This document shows, one piece after another, positions 13,201 to 22,939 of a stretch of 64,000 bases of DNA. Each line of letters opens with the position of its first letter. Positions within the stretch are counted from its first letter, which is position 1. Source of the stretch: Candidatus Gracilibacteria bacterium (lineage in GTDB: Bacteria > Patescibacteriota > Gracilibacteria > BD1-5 > UBA6164); assembly GCA_010119145.1 (NCBI GenBank), contig JAACSU010000008.1:165267-229266 (forward strand), read 5' to 3'. The translations under genes and the position numbers were made by a program. Under the pieces are notes generated by a model. It was not told where the DNA came from, did no database searches, and saw only the letters and a list, made by a program, of their open reading frames with translations.

Positions 13201-13971
13201 TTTTGCTAGTTCTTGAGCTTGTTCTGGAGATACATTGAGACTATTAAAAGTAGAAGTTACATATGGAGTAATAGTGATTTCTTCAGTATTTATTTCCATT
13301 GTTGATACTCAACTTCCAAACTCCTCCATAATCGCAAACCTTGTATTTTCACCAAAATCTCAATCAACTTTAATTATTTCCCCATCTTTTCCTTTTGCTT
13401 GCATTCTTTGCAAGAAGTATTGAGTTGCAAACACATCTTTTTGCATAGCCTCCATAGTTTCACTTCATAATTGACCATCAATTCAGATAGTTATTCCATT
13501 ATTAAGTTGATTAATATACAGCTGAAAAATAAACAAATCTCTGTCTCAAGCAATTGCTAAACCTGTATCTTGAGCATATTCAAACATTCCTCTATATTCT
13601 AAGTCAGTTTGTCTCTCTATGACTTCTCAAGAATAATTGAAATTGGGAGTAGTATTAGTATCTAATAATCCTTTTTTCAAACTATCATTTACTAAATTAG
13701 AAGGTCTTGAATGTGGTCGAATAGAAGTTGCTAAAACACCTCTCGCATCTTTAGATGCATCGAGTTGCCCAATAAAATCTGAAGCCCATGATTGGTTACA
13801 GTTTTCAAGCTTTATTTGATAATCTAGTACAATGACTCGAACTGTGTCGTTTTTTTCCCATCCATTTGGAAAATGATTATTAATATGGTCAATGAACTTT
13901 TGAGCATTTTCTTGAGTAACATCACCAAAAGTGAGTTCTCGAGCTGTTTCTATTGTGTTATATCCAGCCAT
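10291..13971 (-). CDS. Giant protein with peptidoglycan-binding-like repeats (1226 aa)
   Basis: First gene of the minus-strand operon: ATG at 13971 (MAGYNTIETARELTFGDVTQ), TAA at 10291-10293. Three segments match the DG-x-x-G-x-x-T signature of PG_binding_1 domains (PF01471): IDGQLGSETMEAMQKD (about residue 166), VDGDFGENTRFAIMEEF (about 204) and ADGLIGPETYLELR (about 285). A hydrophobic segment (LLMIGGILFLFGVVGG) lies near residue 415. The C-terminal 750 residues are Glu/Lys/Asn-rich helices, probably coiled coil. PG-binding domains normally dock a protein on the cell wall, so I infer an envelope-associated structural or attachment protein. No signal peptide and no enzymatic domain was seen. 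The repeats are degenerate, so the domain call is moderate. Confidence 0.75.
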
Positions 13972-14087
13972 TGTGTGGTATTTATTTTTAAAATCTTTTA
14001 TACTCTATCATATTGTGCCATACCCTCGCAAGATATATCCCTTGACCAATTTAGATTTTTAAGCTGATATTTCTAATTTTTCTACGT

Positions 14088-14115
14088 TTGCAAAAATAAT
14101 CAAAACAATTACACT
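14088..14115 (+). promoter_or_regulatory. Possible promoter for ftsX
   Basis: TTGCAA (14088) and TACACT (14110) are spaced by 16 bases in the divergent gap 13972-14143, about 29 bases before the ftsX start. The match is weak. Confidence 0.3.
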
Positions 14116-14143
14116 ATACTTATATATTTAAAAACAATTTTAC

Positions 14144-15049
14144 ATGTTTCCACGACTGTTTAAATACGCTACAAAAAATATCCTGAGAAATACTTTTTTA
14201 AGCGCCTCATCTGTTTTGATTCTAACACTTCTTATGTTTTTTATAAACATACTGATTGTATTGCATGATGTCAGTTTTAGAATCATAGACAGTATTAATC
14301 AAAAACTCACTATTTCACTCTATTTGGATGACGCCTATGATAAAAACTCTGTAGAGGTGATAGACTTGCAAAATGATATTAAACGTCAAATACCTGCTAT
14401 TGCAGTACAGTATAAAACGAAAGACGAAGTTTTAGAAGACCTGAGAAAAACAGATCCCGAACTAGTAAATATTTTAGAGCGACAAAATCCTCTTCCTGAG
14501 ACTATTTCACTGCAAAATATTCCTCTCTCTTCCTATGATGCTCTCAATACAATTATTGAAAATAAACTCTTCCTTCTCACAGAAAATGAATCAAGTGAAA
14601 ATGAGGGAGCATTTTTCTCGACCTATACAAGACAATTTGAGAGAATTGAAAATGTCATCAGTATTTTGAGTATATTACAGCTCTGACTTTATATAATTAT
14701 TCTCACATTTATTATATCTATTGCCATTATTGTGTATTCAATTATTGGGAATTTTATCTATTATTATAGAGATGAGATATATATCACGAGGCTGGTTTGA
14801 GGAAGTAAGGTCTTTATATATTGACCTTTTACAATTCAGGGGATGCTCTATGTTGCCATAGCCTTTACTATTTCAACTATTTTGTTCTTGCTTCTCATTC
14901 AAAATCTTCAATATTTATTCCAAGTTGCAAATTTCAGTGGAGTATATACTGGGAATCTTGCACTCGTCTTACTTATTGAAGCTATAGTTTTCTTAAGTGT
15001 ATGAGGTCTCAGTGGATTTATTTCTTCTCGAAGATATTTAAAAAAATAA
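14144..15049 (+). CDS. ftsX: FtsX-like cell division ABC transporter permease
   Basis: 301 aa with one TGA-Gly at the interruption (14684-14686) and more downstream. Topology is that of FtsX: a short basic N-terminus (MFPRLFKYATKNILRN), a transmembrane segment at about 20-42, and a large extracytoplasmic loop. The loop contains the family's strand pattern (ISLYLDDAYDKNSV, then a PLPETI motif). Three C-terminal transmembrane segments follow, with the conserved R-[LI]-V-G-[GA]-S turn seen as TRLVGGSKVFI. FtsX with the ATPase FtsE controls septal peptidoglycan hydrolases. ftsE is usually adjacent and upstream, but here the upstream neighbour is the divergent giant-gene operon, so ftsE must be elsewhere. 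The next gene begins 12 bases after the stop. Confidence 0.85.
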
Positions 15050-15061
15050 AAATAGCTCACT

Positions 15062-17449
15062 ATGTTTTTCAAAACTCATGGACTTCTTGGTCAAAATGCG
15101 AGAAATCTCCAATATATAAAGGGGGCTTCTTTTTTGGATGCTAAAAAAATTGCTGATTCAAAACTTGGAACGAAGAGGTTTCTTTCAACCCATAAAGTAG
15201 CTGTTCCAGAAACAATTGCGATTATTAAGAAGCATAAAGAGGTTGATGCGGATCTCATAAAACAATACGACACCCCTTTTGTAGTAAAGCCAAACAATGG
15301 ATATGGATGAAAATGAATCCTTATAGTAGAGAGTCAAAATGCCTTAGGTCAGTTTGTAACCAATACGTGAGAGACTTTTAGTCCAAAGGAAATGGCTGAG
15401 CATTTTATCTACGTTTTAGATTGATTTTTTTCTCTCTCTTGAGGTCGAGACACCGTGCTCATTGAAAAAAAGATTATTCTTATGAAAGAAATTGAGCTTT
15501 TAGGTACTTATGGACTTCCTGATATTAGGGTTATCGCATATAATATGGTTCCTGTGATGGCAATGATGCGTATTCCTACGAAAGAATCGGGAGGAAAAGC
15601 GAATATACATGGTGGAGCGTGTGCGGTTGGAATCGATATCTGAACATGAAAATTGACTTATATATCTTCAAAAGGGAAAACAGTGAAAACTATTCCTGGT
15701 ATTTGAGATGTCAGAGGTATTGTAGTTCCTGAATGGGACAAAGTGCTCTCTCTGGCAATACAAGTTCAAAAGGTAACAGGGATTAAATTTTTAGGCTGTG
15801 ATGTAGTATTAGATGAGGATTCTGGACCACTTTTACTTGAGATAAATATTCGACCTGGTTTAGAGATACAAAACGTCAATCTTGCACCACTTCGTACACG
15901 ACTTGATAAAGTGGAAGGAGTAGATATAAGTTCGGTTGAAAAATGAGTTCGATTGGGTCGAGATTTATTTTCTTGAGATATAGAAGATAGAATTACAGAG
16001 CTATCTGGTAAAAAAGTAGTGGGTTCACGTGAATACGTAAAAATAAGTCATAATGAAAAAACCTATAATTATATAGCAGATATAAATGTATGACTTGCTG
16101 AAAATAAAATCGATAGAGTCTTTGTAGAGGATATACTCAAGATATCACTGTGAGAAAAACAAAAATTAAGACTTGAATGTGAAATACTCGGTCTCCCTCA
16201 AATTTTGAGATTTCAGATAACATCACTTGATGGAGAGAAAATGGTTTTATGAAAAACAAGCCTGAAATGATTTTTAGTGGATCCATTTAAATATAAGAAG
16301 TGAGAAACTCCATTTCTTCAAAGTGCTCGAAATCTGAGTGTGTCTAATACAGCAATTACATCAATACATCAATCACAGCTTCTTGCGCTTGATAAGAAAC
16401 TTGTAAACATAGATAAGAAGCTTTTGATTCTGAAATATGTAACACCAACAAATTTGGAAGAACAAAAACAGATTTTTATTGAAAAAAATGGTAATTATGT
16501 ACCAAGCTTTGAATATAGAGAAATTCCTCTCGATTTAGAAGCACTAAGAAAAGAAGTAAAATCTACTGAGATTCCAGACATTCCACTGGCTCAAATCTAC
16601 ATCAAAAAAGCGAAAGAAATAAACAATAAAATATCCTTTTTAAAAGCATTTAAAGATCAAAATGTTGCAGATATGAATCTCTATAGTGAAAAGCTATATG
16701 GAAGTATTGATCAAGAAAATTTTGAAAAAGCAAAACAACGTATTTCAAACAGAGATGATATACGCGAAGAGGAAGAGTTTTTGGAATACGATGAAATACG
16801 TGATTATATGAAAAAATTCAATAATATTTATGGCATAAAGGTGAAAATGAAGGAAACAACTTCAACTTCTCGCTTTTCAATGAAGTGAGATATTCTTCAA
16901 TTTAAAAAAGATACTATCGTATGAAAACGAGAAATGCGATCAATTATCGCTCATGAAATTGAGGGGCATTATCTCAGAAAGATAAATGGCAGAAAGTCTG
17001 AGTTCAAAATACTCGCTTCTGGAACAGCTTGATATCTCGAAACAGATGAAGGGATAGCAATCTATAATCAAAATAGATTTATTACACCATATGACAAAAA
17101 ATTCTATTCTATATTTGAAAGATATTATTTTGTTCAGTATGCTCTCAAGCATTCATACAAAAAACTTGTAGCTCATCTTGCAGAGTTTTACGATAATGAT
17201 TGGGCAAAAGTTTTTAATCTTATGCTTCGGGTAAAAAGAGGTTTGAAAGACCCATCTAAATCAGGAGTGTTTATGAAAGATGTGGTGTATGTAAACTGAT
17301 TTTTCTGAGTTGAAGATTATTTAGAAAACGGATGAAACCTTGGTGACCTCTATATAGGGAAGATCAATATTGATGACATTTCATTGTTAGAAAAAAACAA
17401 CTTTTTCACACAACACAAAAAAGATGTAACGATTCCGTTTTCACTTTAA
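15062..17449 (+). CDS. Fusion of ATP-grasp ligase and DUF1704 (tyrosine carboxypeptidase-like) metallopeptidase
   Basis: One uninterrupted 795-aa frame under code 25. The N-terminal ~290 residues are an ATP-grasp fold of the RimK/alpha-L-glutamate-ligase-like type. It has ATP-binding lysines in PFVVKPNNGYGGKG (K76, K84), a central RVIAYNMVPVMAMMR strand and metal ligands in LLLEINIRPG (E260, N262). After a linker with coiled-coil character (about 420-600), the C-terminal third matches DUF1704 (PF08014, the QEGLA-motif family that includes eukaryotic MATCAP/TMCP). Zinc motif HEIEGH (H631, E632, H636) is followed by the DEGIA motif at 662-666. Ligase and peptidase in one chain suggest addition and removal of an amino acid on a shared target. 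The substrate is unknown. It starts 12 bases after ftsX, probably in the same operon. Confidence 0.8.
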
Positions 17450-17553
17450 ATATTAAATGTACTAAAAAAGCATAAAAAATATTTGCAATGATCTCAATTT
17501 TTCATATAATTCCCTCGCTTTGTTTTCAGAGGAGTCGATAATTGGCTTAAAAT

Positions 17554-17631
17554 GGGGTCGTAGCTCAGTTGGTTTAGAGCGCCGCACTGTCACTGCGGAG
17601 GTCGCGGGTTCGAGTCCCGTCGATCCCGCCA
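17554..17631 (+). tRNA. tRNA-Asp (GTC)
   Basis: Full cloverleaf with 7-bp acceptor (GGGGTCG/CGATCCC, one G-T pair), anticodon loop CTGTCAC giving GTC, T-loop GTTCGAG and encoded CCA. Confidence 0.95.
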
Positions 17632-17649
17632 TTTTAAAACAAAGCATCC

Positions 17650-17726
17650 GGGGAATTAGCTCAGTTGGCTAGAGCGCTCGCCTTGCACGCGAGAGGTCAG
17701 GAGTTCGACTCTCCTATTCTCCACCA
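17650..17726 (+). tRNA. tRNA-Ala (TGC)
   Basis: Acceptor GGGGAAT/ATTCTCC, anticodon loop CTTGCAC (TGC), T-arm GGAGTTCGACTCTCC and encoded CCA. It lies 18 bases after tRNA-Asp. Confidence 0.95.
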
Positions 17727-17755
17727 TTTTTTATATTTTTCTATACTTGGATATT

Positions 17756-17965
17756 ATGCCATCGAACAAGAGACCGAGAAGATTAAACTACTCAGTAAAC
17801 AAGAAATGACCAGTAACTGGTTGAAAAGTTGCAAAAGCAATTTCTCATTACCAAGCTTTGACAAAACGTCTTGCGTTTGAAGGAGAAACTAAGTGGTTAA
17901 ATAATGCAATGACAATCGTCATGCTCAAACTAAAAAAATATGGAATAAACACTAATAAAATATAG
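17756..17965 (+). CDS. Small very basic protein, possibly ribosome-associated (69 aa)
   Basis: Not recognised. ATG at 17756 gives MPSNKRPRRLNYSVNKKGPV and ends with TAG at 17963. Two internal TGA codons must be read as Gly (NKKGPV and TGGKV). The protein is rich in Lys and Arg with a helical C-terminal half (AKAISHYQALTKRLAF), the character of a small ribosomal or RNA-binding protein. It sits between a tRNA pair and tuf, with another tiny basic frame 3 bases downstream. The context and composition favour a translation role, but no family can be named. Confidence 0.6.
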
Positions 17966-17968
17966 ATT

Positions 17969-18055
17969 ATGCCAAGATTAACAGGACATGCACATAAAAA
18001 ACTCAGAAGAGCGAAAGAGTTGATAGAAAAGAAAGTAAAAAAAGCAAGAAGTTAA
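17969..18055 (+). CDS. Tiny basic peptide upstream of tuf (28 aa)
   Basis: ATG at 17969, 3 bases after the preceding stop, encodes MPRLTGHAHKKLRRAKELIE followed by KKVKKARS and TAA. Almost half the residues are basic. It starts with the same MP dipeptide as the preceding basic gene and is likely translated from the same transcript. It could be a small ribosomal-type protein or a leader peptide; too short to assign. Confidence 0.45.
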   Translation: MPRLTGHAHKKLRRAKELIEKKVKKARS

Positions 18056-18125
18056 TATTGATTTTTTGTTAATTTTTACTACATTGAACACACGTTTTTG
18101 ATTTTAAATTATAATTATTTCGAAT

Positions 18126-19325
18126 ATGGCTTTTGATAGATCTAAACCACATATGAATATTGGTACTATTGGTCACGTAGATCATGGTAAAACTACTACT
18201 ACAGCAGGTATTTCTGCAGTACTTTATAATAAGTACGGAGGAGGTGAAGGTCTGAGAGACTTTTCTTCTATTGATAATGCTCCTGAAGAAAGAGCAAGAG
18301 GTATTACTATCAATACTTCTCACGTAGAATATGAAACTGCTAATAGACATTACGCTCACGTAGATTGTCCAGGACATGCCGATTATGTTAAGAACATGAT
18401 TACAGGTGCTGCTCAAATGGATGCAGCTATCCTAATCTGTGCTGCAACAGACGGGCCTATGGCTCAAACAAGAGAACATATCCTACTTTCAAGACAAGTA
18501 TGAGTTCCTTACATCGTAGTTTTCCTCAATAAATGTGATATGATGGGAGGTGATGATGAAATGACTGATCTTGTTGAAATGGAAATAAGAGACCTTCTTT
18601 CTAAGTATGATTTTCCAGGAGATGATACTCCAGTTATTAGAGGTTCAGGACTTGTTGCTCTTGAAAATCCTACTGATATGGAAAAAGAATTTGGTGCTAA
18701 AACAATTATCGAATTGTTTGAAGAAATTGAAAAATTTGTACCAGTTCCAGAAAGAGATCTTGAAAAACCTTTTCTTATGCCTGTTGAGGATGTATTCTCT
18801 ATTAAAGGTCGAGGTACTGTAGTAACTGGTAAAATTGAGCAATGAGTTATCAATGTTGGTGATTCTATTGAAATAGTTGGTATCAGAGATACAAAATCAA
18901 CTACGGTTACTGGAGTTGAAATGTTTCATAAACAATTAGAAAGAGGTGAAGCTGGTGATAACGCTGGTCTTCTTATTAGAGGTATTGAAAGAGATGACGT
19001 TGAAAGAGGTCAAGTTCTAGCAAAACCTAAATCAATTACTCCACATACTCAATTTGAGGCTGAAGTATATGTACTTTCAAAAGATGAAGGTGGTCGACAT
19101 ACTCCTTTCTTCAAAGGGTATAAACCACAATTCTATTTCAGAACGACTGATGTTACTGGTGACATCGAACTTCCTGCTGGAGTTGAAATGGTTATGCCTG
19201 GTGATAACATCCAAATGACTGTAGATCTTCAAGTACCTATTGCTATGACTGAAGGACTAAGATTCGCAATCCGAGAAGGAGGACGAACTGTTGGTTCTGG
19301 AGTTGTTGCTAAAATTATCAAGTAG
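18126..19325 (+). CDS. tuf: Elongation factor Tu
   Basis: 399 aa, the usual EF-Tu length. G1 is GHVDHGKT, the switch-II region reads [15 protein letters not shown], and G4 is NKCD. Two in-frame TGA codons (18501 and 18843) fall on glycines in strongly conserved blocks: [17 protein letters not shown] and [17 protein letters not shown]. These two sites are among the strongest evidence for UGA=Gly. Only two of its many glycines use TGA, far fewer than in the large unknown proteins, as expected of codon selection in a highly expressed gene. EF-Tu delivers aminoacyl-tRNA to the ribosome. No SD is visible; a TATAAT lies about 14 bases before the start. Confidence 0.98.
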
Positions 19326-19336
19326 TTTCATATAGA

Positions 19337-19379
19337 CTAACTTAGCTTCTTCTAATAGATATTAGAAGAAGTCAGTTAG
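19337..19379 (+). terminator. Stem-loop between tuf and rpsJ
   Basis: Inverted repeat: 11-bp stem CTTCTTCTAAT/ATTAGAAGAAG with AGAT loop, extended by CTAACT/AGTTAG across a small internal bulge. No immediate T-run follows, so it may be an attenuator or processing site rather than a full terminator. Confidence 0.55.
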
Positions 19380-19420
19380 GAGATATCTTAAAAGTTATAA
19401 TTATTTTTTTACGCACAGAC

Positions 19421-19741
19421 ATGGCTGCCAAAAAAGACACACAAAAAATGAGAATCAGTATCAAGGCATTTGATCACAGACTTCTTGATGATGCAGTTGC
19501 AAAAATCGTTTGAATCGCTCGAGATTCAGGAGCTGTTGTTGTTTGACCAATACCACTTCCAACTAAAATTGAAAAAATTACCGTGAATAGATCTACGTTT
19601 GTTAATAAAGACGCAAGAGAACAATTTGAAATCAGAAGACATAAAAGACTTGTTGAAATCAAAGAACCTACTGCAAAAACATTAGAACTTCTTCAAGGTA
19701 TCTCTATACCTTCTGGGGTAGGAGTTGAAATCAAAGCCTAA
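19421..19741 (+). CDS. rpsJ: Ribosomal protein uS10
   Basis: 106 aa. The hallmark [14 protein letters not shown] is intact only if the TGA before PIPLPTK is Gly; a second TGA gives the Gly of AKIVGIARDSGA. The C-terminal half contains the family block [16 protein letters not shown]. uS10 is a small-subunit head protein and part of the NusB-S10 antitermination complex. The usual S10 operon does not follow; bL28 comes next instead, so the ribosomal operon is rearranged. Confidence 0.95.
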
Positions 19742-19768
19742 ATTTATTATTCAGTTATTAAAAGTATT

Positions 19769-19966
19769 ATGTCTAGAGTATGTGAAATTACTGGGAAAAA
19801 GACAGCCGTTTGAAATAGACGAAGTCACTCTCTCAGAGCTACAAAAAGAAAATTTTATCCAAATCTTTTCTACAAAAATATAACAGATCCAGTTACAGGT
19901 CTTGTATACAGAATACGAGTATCTGCAAAAGGTCTCAAGACTCTCAAGAAAAAAGGAATTGTTTAA
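19769..19966 (+). CDS. rpmB: Ribosomal protein bL28
   Basis: 65 aa. Starts MSRVCEITGKKTAVGNRRSH, the bL28 pattern of C-x-x-[TS]-GK-x-x-x-x-GN-x-x-SH, with the Gly of GN encoded by TGA. C-terminal block RVSAKGLKTLKKKGIV is typical. Large-subunit protein. It lies 27 bases downstream of rpsJ in the same direction. Confidence 0.93.
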
Positions 19967-19999
19967 AACTTTTTTCTAAAAAGTTCCTTTTCTCCAAAT

Positions 20000-20084
20000 G
20001 CCCAGATGGTGGAATTGGTAGACACGCAGGACTTAAAATCCTGTTCCCTCGGGAGTCCGGGTTCAATCCCCGGTCTGGGCACCA
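20000..20084 (+). tRNA. tRNA-Leu (TAA)
   Basis: Class II tRNA with long variable arm (CCCTCGGGAG), acceptor GCCCAGA/TCTGGGC, anticodon loop CTTAAAA (TAA) and encoded CCA. Confidence 0.95.
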
Positions 20085-20117
20085 TATACAAATATGATTT
20101 AATTAATTTCTTCCCTT

Positions 20118-20357
20118 ATGTTAAAAATACGACTTTCAAGAGCTGGTAAAAAAAATATGCCTTTTTTCAGAATAGTGTTAACTGAGCACACAGCTGCAGC
20201 AAAACATGGTTATAAAGAAGTACTTGGTTCTTATAATCCGTTTTCAAAAGAGTTCAAAATTAAAGATCTTGATAAAGTAAAAACCTACGCTTCTCACGGA
20301 GTACAATTCTCTCCAAGAGTTGTAAAATTAATGGAAGCAAATAAAATTACACTATAA
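20118..20357 (+). CDS. rpsP: Ribosomal protein bS16
   Basis: 79 aa, MLKIRLSRAGKKNMPFFRIV, with the family block VLGSYNP in the first half. Small-subunit assembly protein. No TGA codons. Followed by a terminator hairpin and then khpA, reproducing the rpsP-khpA order common in bacteria. Confidence 0.95.
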   Translation: MLKIRLSRAGKKNMPFFRIVLTEHTAAAKHGYKEVLGSYNPFSKEFKIKDLDKVKTYASHGVQFSPRVVKLMEANKITL

Positions 20358-20362
20358 AAATA

Positions 20363-20400
20363 TTATACTACTACTGTTTTCATCATAGTAGTATTTTTTT
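20363..20400 (+). terminator. Rho-independent terminator after rpsP
   Basis: Stem TACTACTA-C-TG / CATAGTAGTA with one bulged base, followed by seven T. Confidence 0.75.
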
Positions 20401-20418
20401 ATTATTTAATATTAATGC

Positions 20419-20661
20419 ATGCAAGAAGTAGATTTCTTACACTATGTTGTTCAAAATATAGTAGAACATCCTGAATCCATTGAAATTGAAAAAAAAGTTG
20501 ATGAGTTATGAACGCTTCTCACACTGCAAGTTCATCCTGATGATATGTGAATTATTATTTGAAAAAAAGGAAGTACAGTGAATGCACTTCGATCAATTAT
20601 TCGACTTCAATGAATGAAGCTTTGACAAAAAATAACTTTGAAAGTTCTAGAACACGAGTAG
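20419..20661 (+). CDS. khpA: KH-domain RNA-binding protein KhpA
   Basis: 80 aa. Single type-II KH fold with the RNA-binding GxxG loop as GIIIGKKGSTVNALR; the first Gly of GKKG comes from TGA. Start chosen at 20419 (MQEVDFLHYVVQNIVEHPE), matching the usual KhpA N-terminus. An alternative ATG four bases upstream is in another frame. Its position right after rpsP supports the call. KhpA is a small RNA chaperone affecting cell division and RNA stability. Confidence 0.85.
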
Positions 20662-20694
20662 AATAAACAAGAATAGTATTTTTAATTTTAAAAT

Positions 20695-21135
20695 ATGTTA
20701 TACTCAACAGTATATGCGATAAGTGAAACAGGGTCTATATTTGAAGCTAAAATGGATTTTTGAGAATTTATACTTCTCACTATTTCTCTCTTTGTTCTTG
20801 CAGCAGGTCTCTTATCGATTCTCTTTATACTTTGGGGTGGTTTACTCCTCATACTATCTGGAGGAAAAGATGACAAGATTAAGCCAGCAATTAATACGAT
20901 TCGTTTCGCTGTTATTGGAGTAGTCGTAACAGTGCTTACTATCTTTCTATTTCCAGTGTTTTGAAGACTCCTTGGTTTAGATGTTGAAAAGTATGCGAAG
21001 CCTCAAAGAATATTTCAAAAAATTGAAGAAATCTGAAATAAAATATTTTGAAGTTCAAGTGATTCTTCATCAAATTTTAATACAACTCAGCCTGAATCAC
21101 TTGATGATTTTCCTGCTGACTTCTCAGACTTATAA
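20695..21135 (+). CDS. Small two-helix membrane protein, pilin/TrbC-like (146 aa)
   Basis: Starts MLYSTVYAISETGSIFEAK. There are two strong transmembrane segments: residues 25-55 (ILLTISLFVLAAGLLSILFI, then WGGLLLILSGG) and 65-90 (FAVIGVVVTVLTIFLFPVFG). They are separated by a short charged loop (KDDKIKPA). The C-terminal tail is Ser/Asn/Asp-rich. The length, a Gly-Gly turn after the first helix and the two-helix topology resemble VirB2/TrbC-type pilin proteins common in Patescibacteria, but no motif is decisive. It lies 33 bases after khpA and ends just before a bidirectional terminator. Confidence 0.65.
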
Positions 21136-21163
21136 AAAAATCCACATTATGTGGATTTTTTAT
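21136..21163 (+). terminator. Bidirectional terminator between convergent genes
   Basis: Stem AAAAATCCACA/TGTGGATTTTT with TTA loop. Flanking A and T runs let it serve both the plus gene ending at 21135 and the minus gene ending at 21160. Confidence 0.85.
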
Positions 21164-21573
21164 CGTATATCTTTTCAAAAAATTAGATAAATCCATCTTT
21201 GATAAATAGTCATAGTTTGTATGAGACTTTCTTCCTCTCTTAGGTTACTCGGTGTCTGAATTTGTGTGGGATTATTTTCACTTTGCTCCGTATATTTTTT
21301 GTATTTCTCTTCACTAATAAGAAATATTACTTCCTCTCAGGGGTTTTTGAGTCATTGTTGCGCCTTCAAAATTTTATTTTTATATGCAAGTGTACTTTTA
21401 TTTTCCAAGGTATCTTGTGACTTTTCAATAGAACTTATAAGGAGTTCATTATTATCATTGAGCTTTTGAATAGTGAGGTATATTTTGTATTCCTGATACT
21501 TATAACTTAGAACTAAAAATATCATATAGAGCATGACTATAAGTAGTAAGATGAATGTGTATCGTTTTTTCAT
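21160..21573 (-). CDS. FtsB/DivIC-like bitopic coiled-coil protein (137 aa)
   Basis: ATG at 21573 gives MKKRYTFILLLIVMLYMIFL, one N-terminal transmembrane helix (6-25). A heptad-patterned helix follows (YKYQEYKIYLTIQKLNDNNE and on to about residue 75), the architecture of septum-formation initiators FtsB/DivIC. The C-terminal 60 residues (after PGEEVIFLISEEKY) are polar. TAA at 21160 lies inside the shared terminator. FtsB-type proteins bridge FtsL and FtsQ in the divisome. The call rests on architecture, not on motif identity. Confidence 0.6.
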
Positions 21574-21649
21574 TATTTTTGTAAAAAGAGATTTTGTATG
21601 CTAGCATAGAATGAGAGGTAGTTCTCAATTTATTCTTAGTGATAGTATA

Positions 21650-22936
21650 ATGAAAAAGATAAAAAATAAATTTATTCTCATAGTTATTTGAGTTATTGCC
21701 ATTATTGTTTTTTCTCAGGTCTTTATTGCCTATTCAAATAATAATAAAGATACGAATTCATATGTGAATCTTGTTGAGTGAACTGCAAGTATAAATGATA
21801 CTAAACTTGAGATTAATACTAAGAAAGTTCTTAAAACTGGTGATAAAATTCATGTAATTGGAGAGTCCAGTCTCGCAGTTATTGAGTGGTGAGATGGAAG
21901 TCTTACTCGTTTATGAGGAAATACTAAAATATCCATTGAACAAAATCAGATTTCTCGAGATTATACTAAAATAAATATATCATTTGAGCTCCTTGCTTGA
22001 AAAACTTGGTCAAACGTTGTTTCATTTATAGGAAAAGATTCATCATTTACACAGAATTTTTCTGGTATAGAGGCCTGAGTGAGGGGGACTATATTTGAAG
22101 TAGATTTAGAAAGTGATTATGTAAACGTTGTTGATCATCAAATTACTTTAGAAAAAAATACCTGAGAACAAGTTATCGTAGAAGAAAATACTCCATTTAA
22201 AATTTCAACATTCTCTCTCATCGAAATATGAGAATTTGTAAATAAATTTCAAGATGCTACATGGAAACAAGTCAATGAATCATATGATTCTATCTATTTT
22301 GATCAGCTGAAAGAAGCACTTCAAAATTCTATAGACAAGCAATCACTGTACGAAAAAATAAGAGCATGGATTTCACCAAGCTATAGACTCCTATATGATC
22401 TTGATACTGCTGAGAACTACGAGATAGTTGAGAAAACCATTTCAAAAATTGAGGACTCTAAGAGAGAAAAGGTATATAATGCTGTGTTATCTCGATACCA
22501 AGACTTCAATTTTGTGGCTGCGTCGGATTATGAGTTTTATAAGAGAAAAATATTTTATAAGAAAGCTCTGGTAGCTTTATGAGATGACCAACTTGAAAAA
22601 GAACAACTTCTTCGTAGTACAGCATTTGATATAGAAACTATTGTATCAGTGTGAAATAGAGAAGCACTCAATCAGAGTATTGAGTTTCTTGCTGAAAATA
22701 AAGAACTTTTAGAAAATATAAACTTAAACTTCTTTGAAACAGCTCTTTCAAATATATCAAGTGATAAACTCAGCGAATTTTCACAACAATTTATGGAACT
22801 TCAGTCACTTCTACCAAGCAGTTTTCAGATGCCTGAAATTCCTATGAGTTTAGATGAAATAAAAAAATCAGCTGAATGACAAGTGAAATGATTTCTCAAC
22901 GATACCCAATCAATTATCGATAAACTTCGCAAGTAA
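21650..22936 (+). CDS. FecR-domain membrane protein
   Basis: 428 aa. N-terminal signal-anchor (IKNKFILIVIGVIAIIVFSQ). Residues 45-150 fit a FecR domain (PF04773): VLKTGDKIHV, then IEWGDGSLTRLGGNTKISIE, and later GIEAGVRGTIFEVD with the family's RGTxFxV signature. The remaining 270 residues are helical and lack a known domain. FecR domains are extracytoplasmic sensory or structural modules. The next gene, 3 bases downstream, encodes a CHASE2-adenylate cyclase; FecR and CHASE2-cyclase proteins occur together in other bacteria, so the pair probably forms one envelope-sensing cAMP module. Confidence 0.8.
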
Positions 22937-22939
22937 TAC

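Noticed and set aside
1..13971. Prophage or phage tail tape-measure region
   Set aside because: The large coiled-coil and PG-binding proteins are suggestive, but no terminase, portal, capsid, tail tube or integrase gene was seen.
18069..18416. 115-codon minus-strand frame
   Set aside because: Wholly antisense to tuf.
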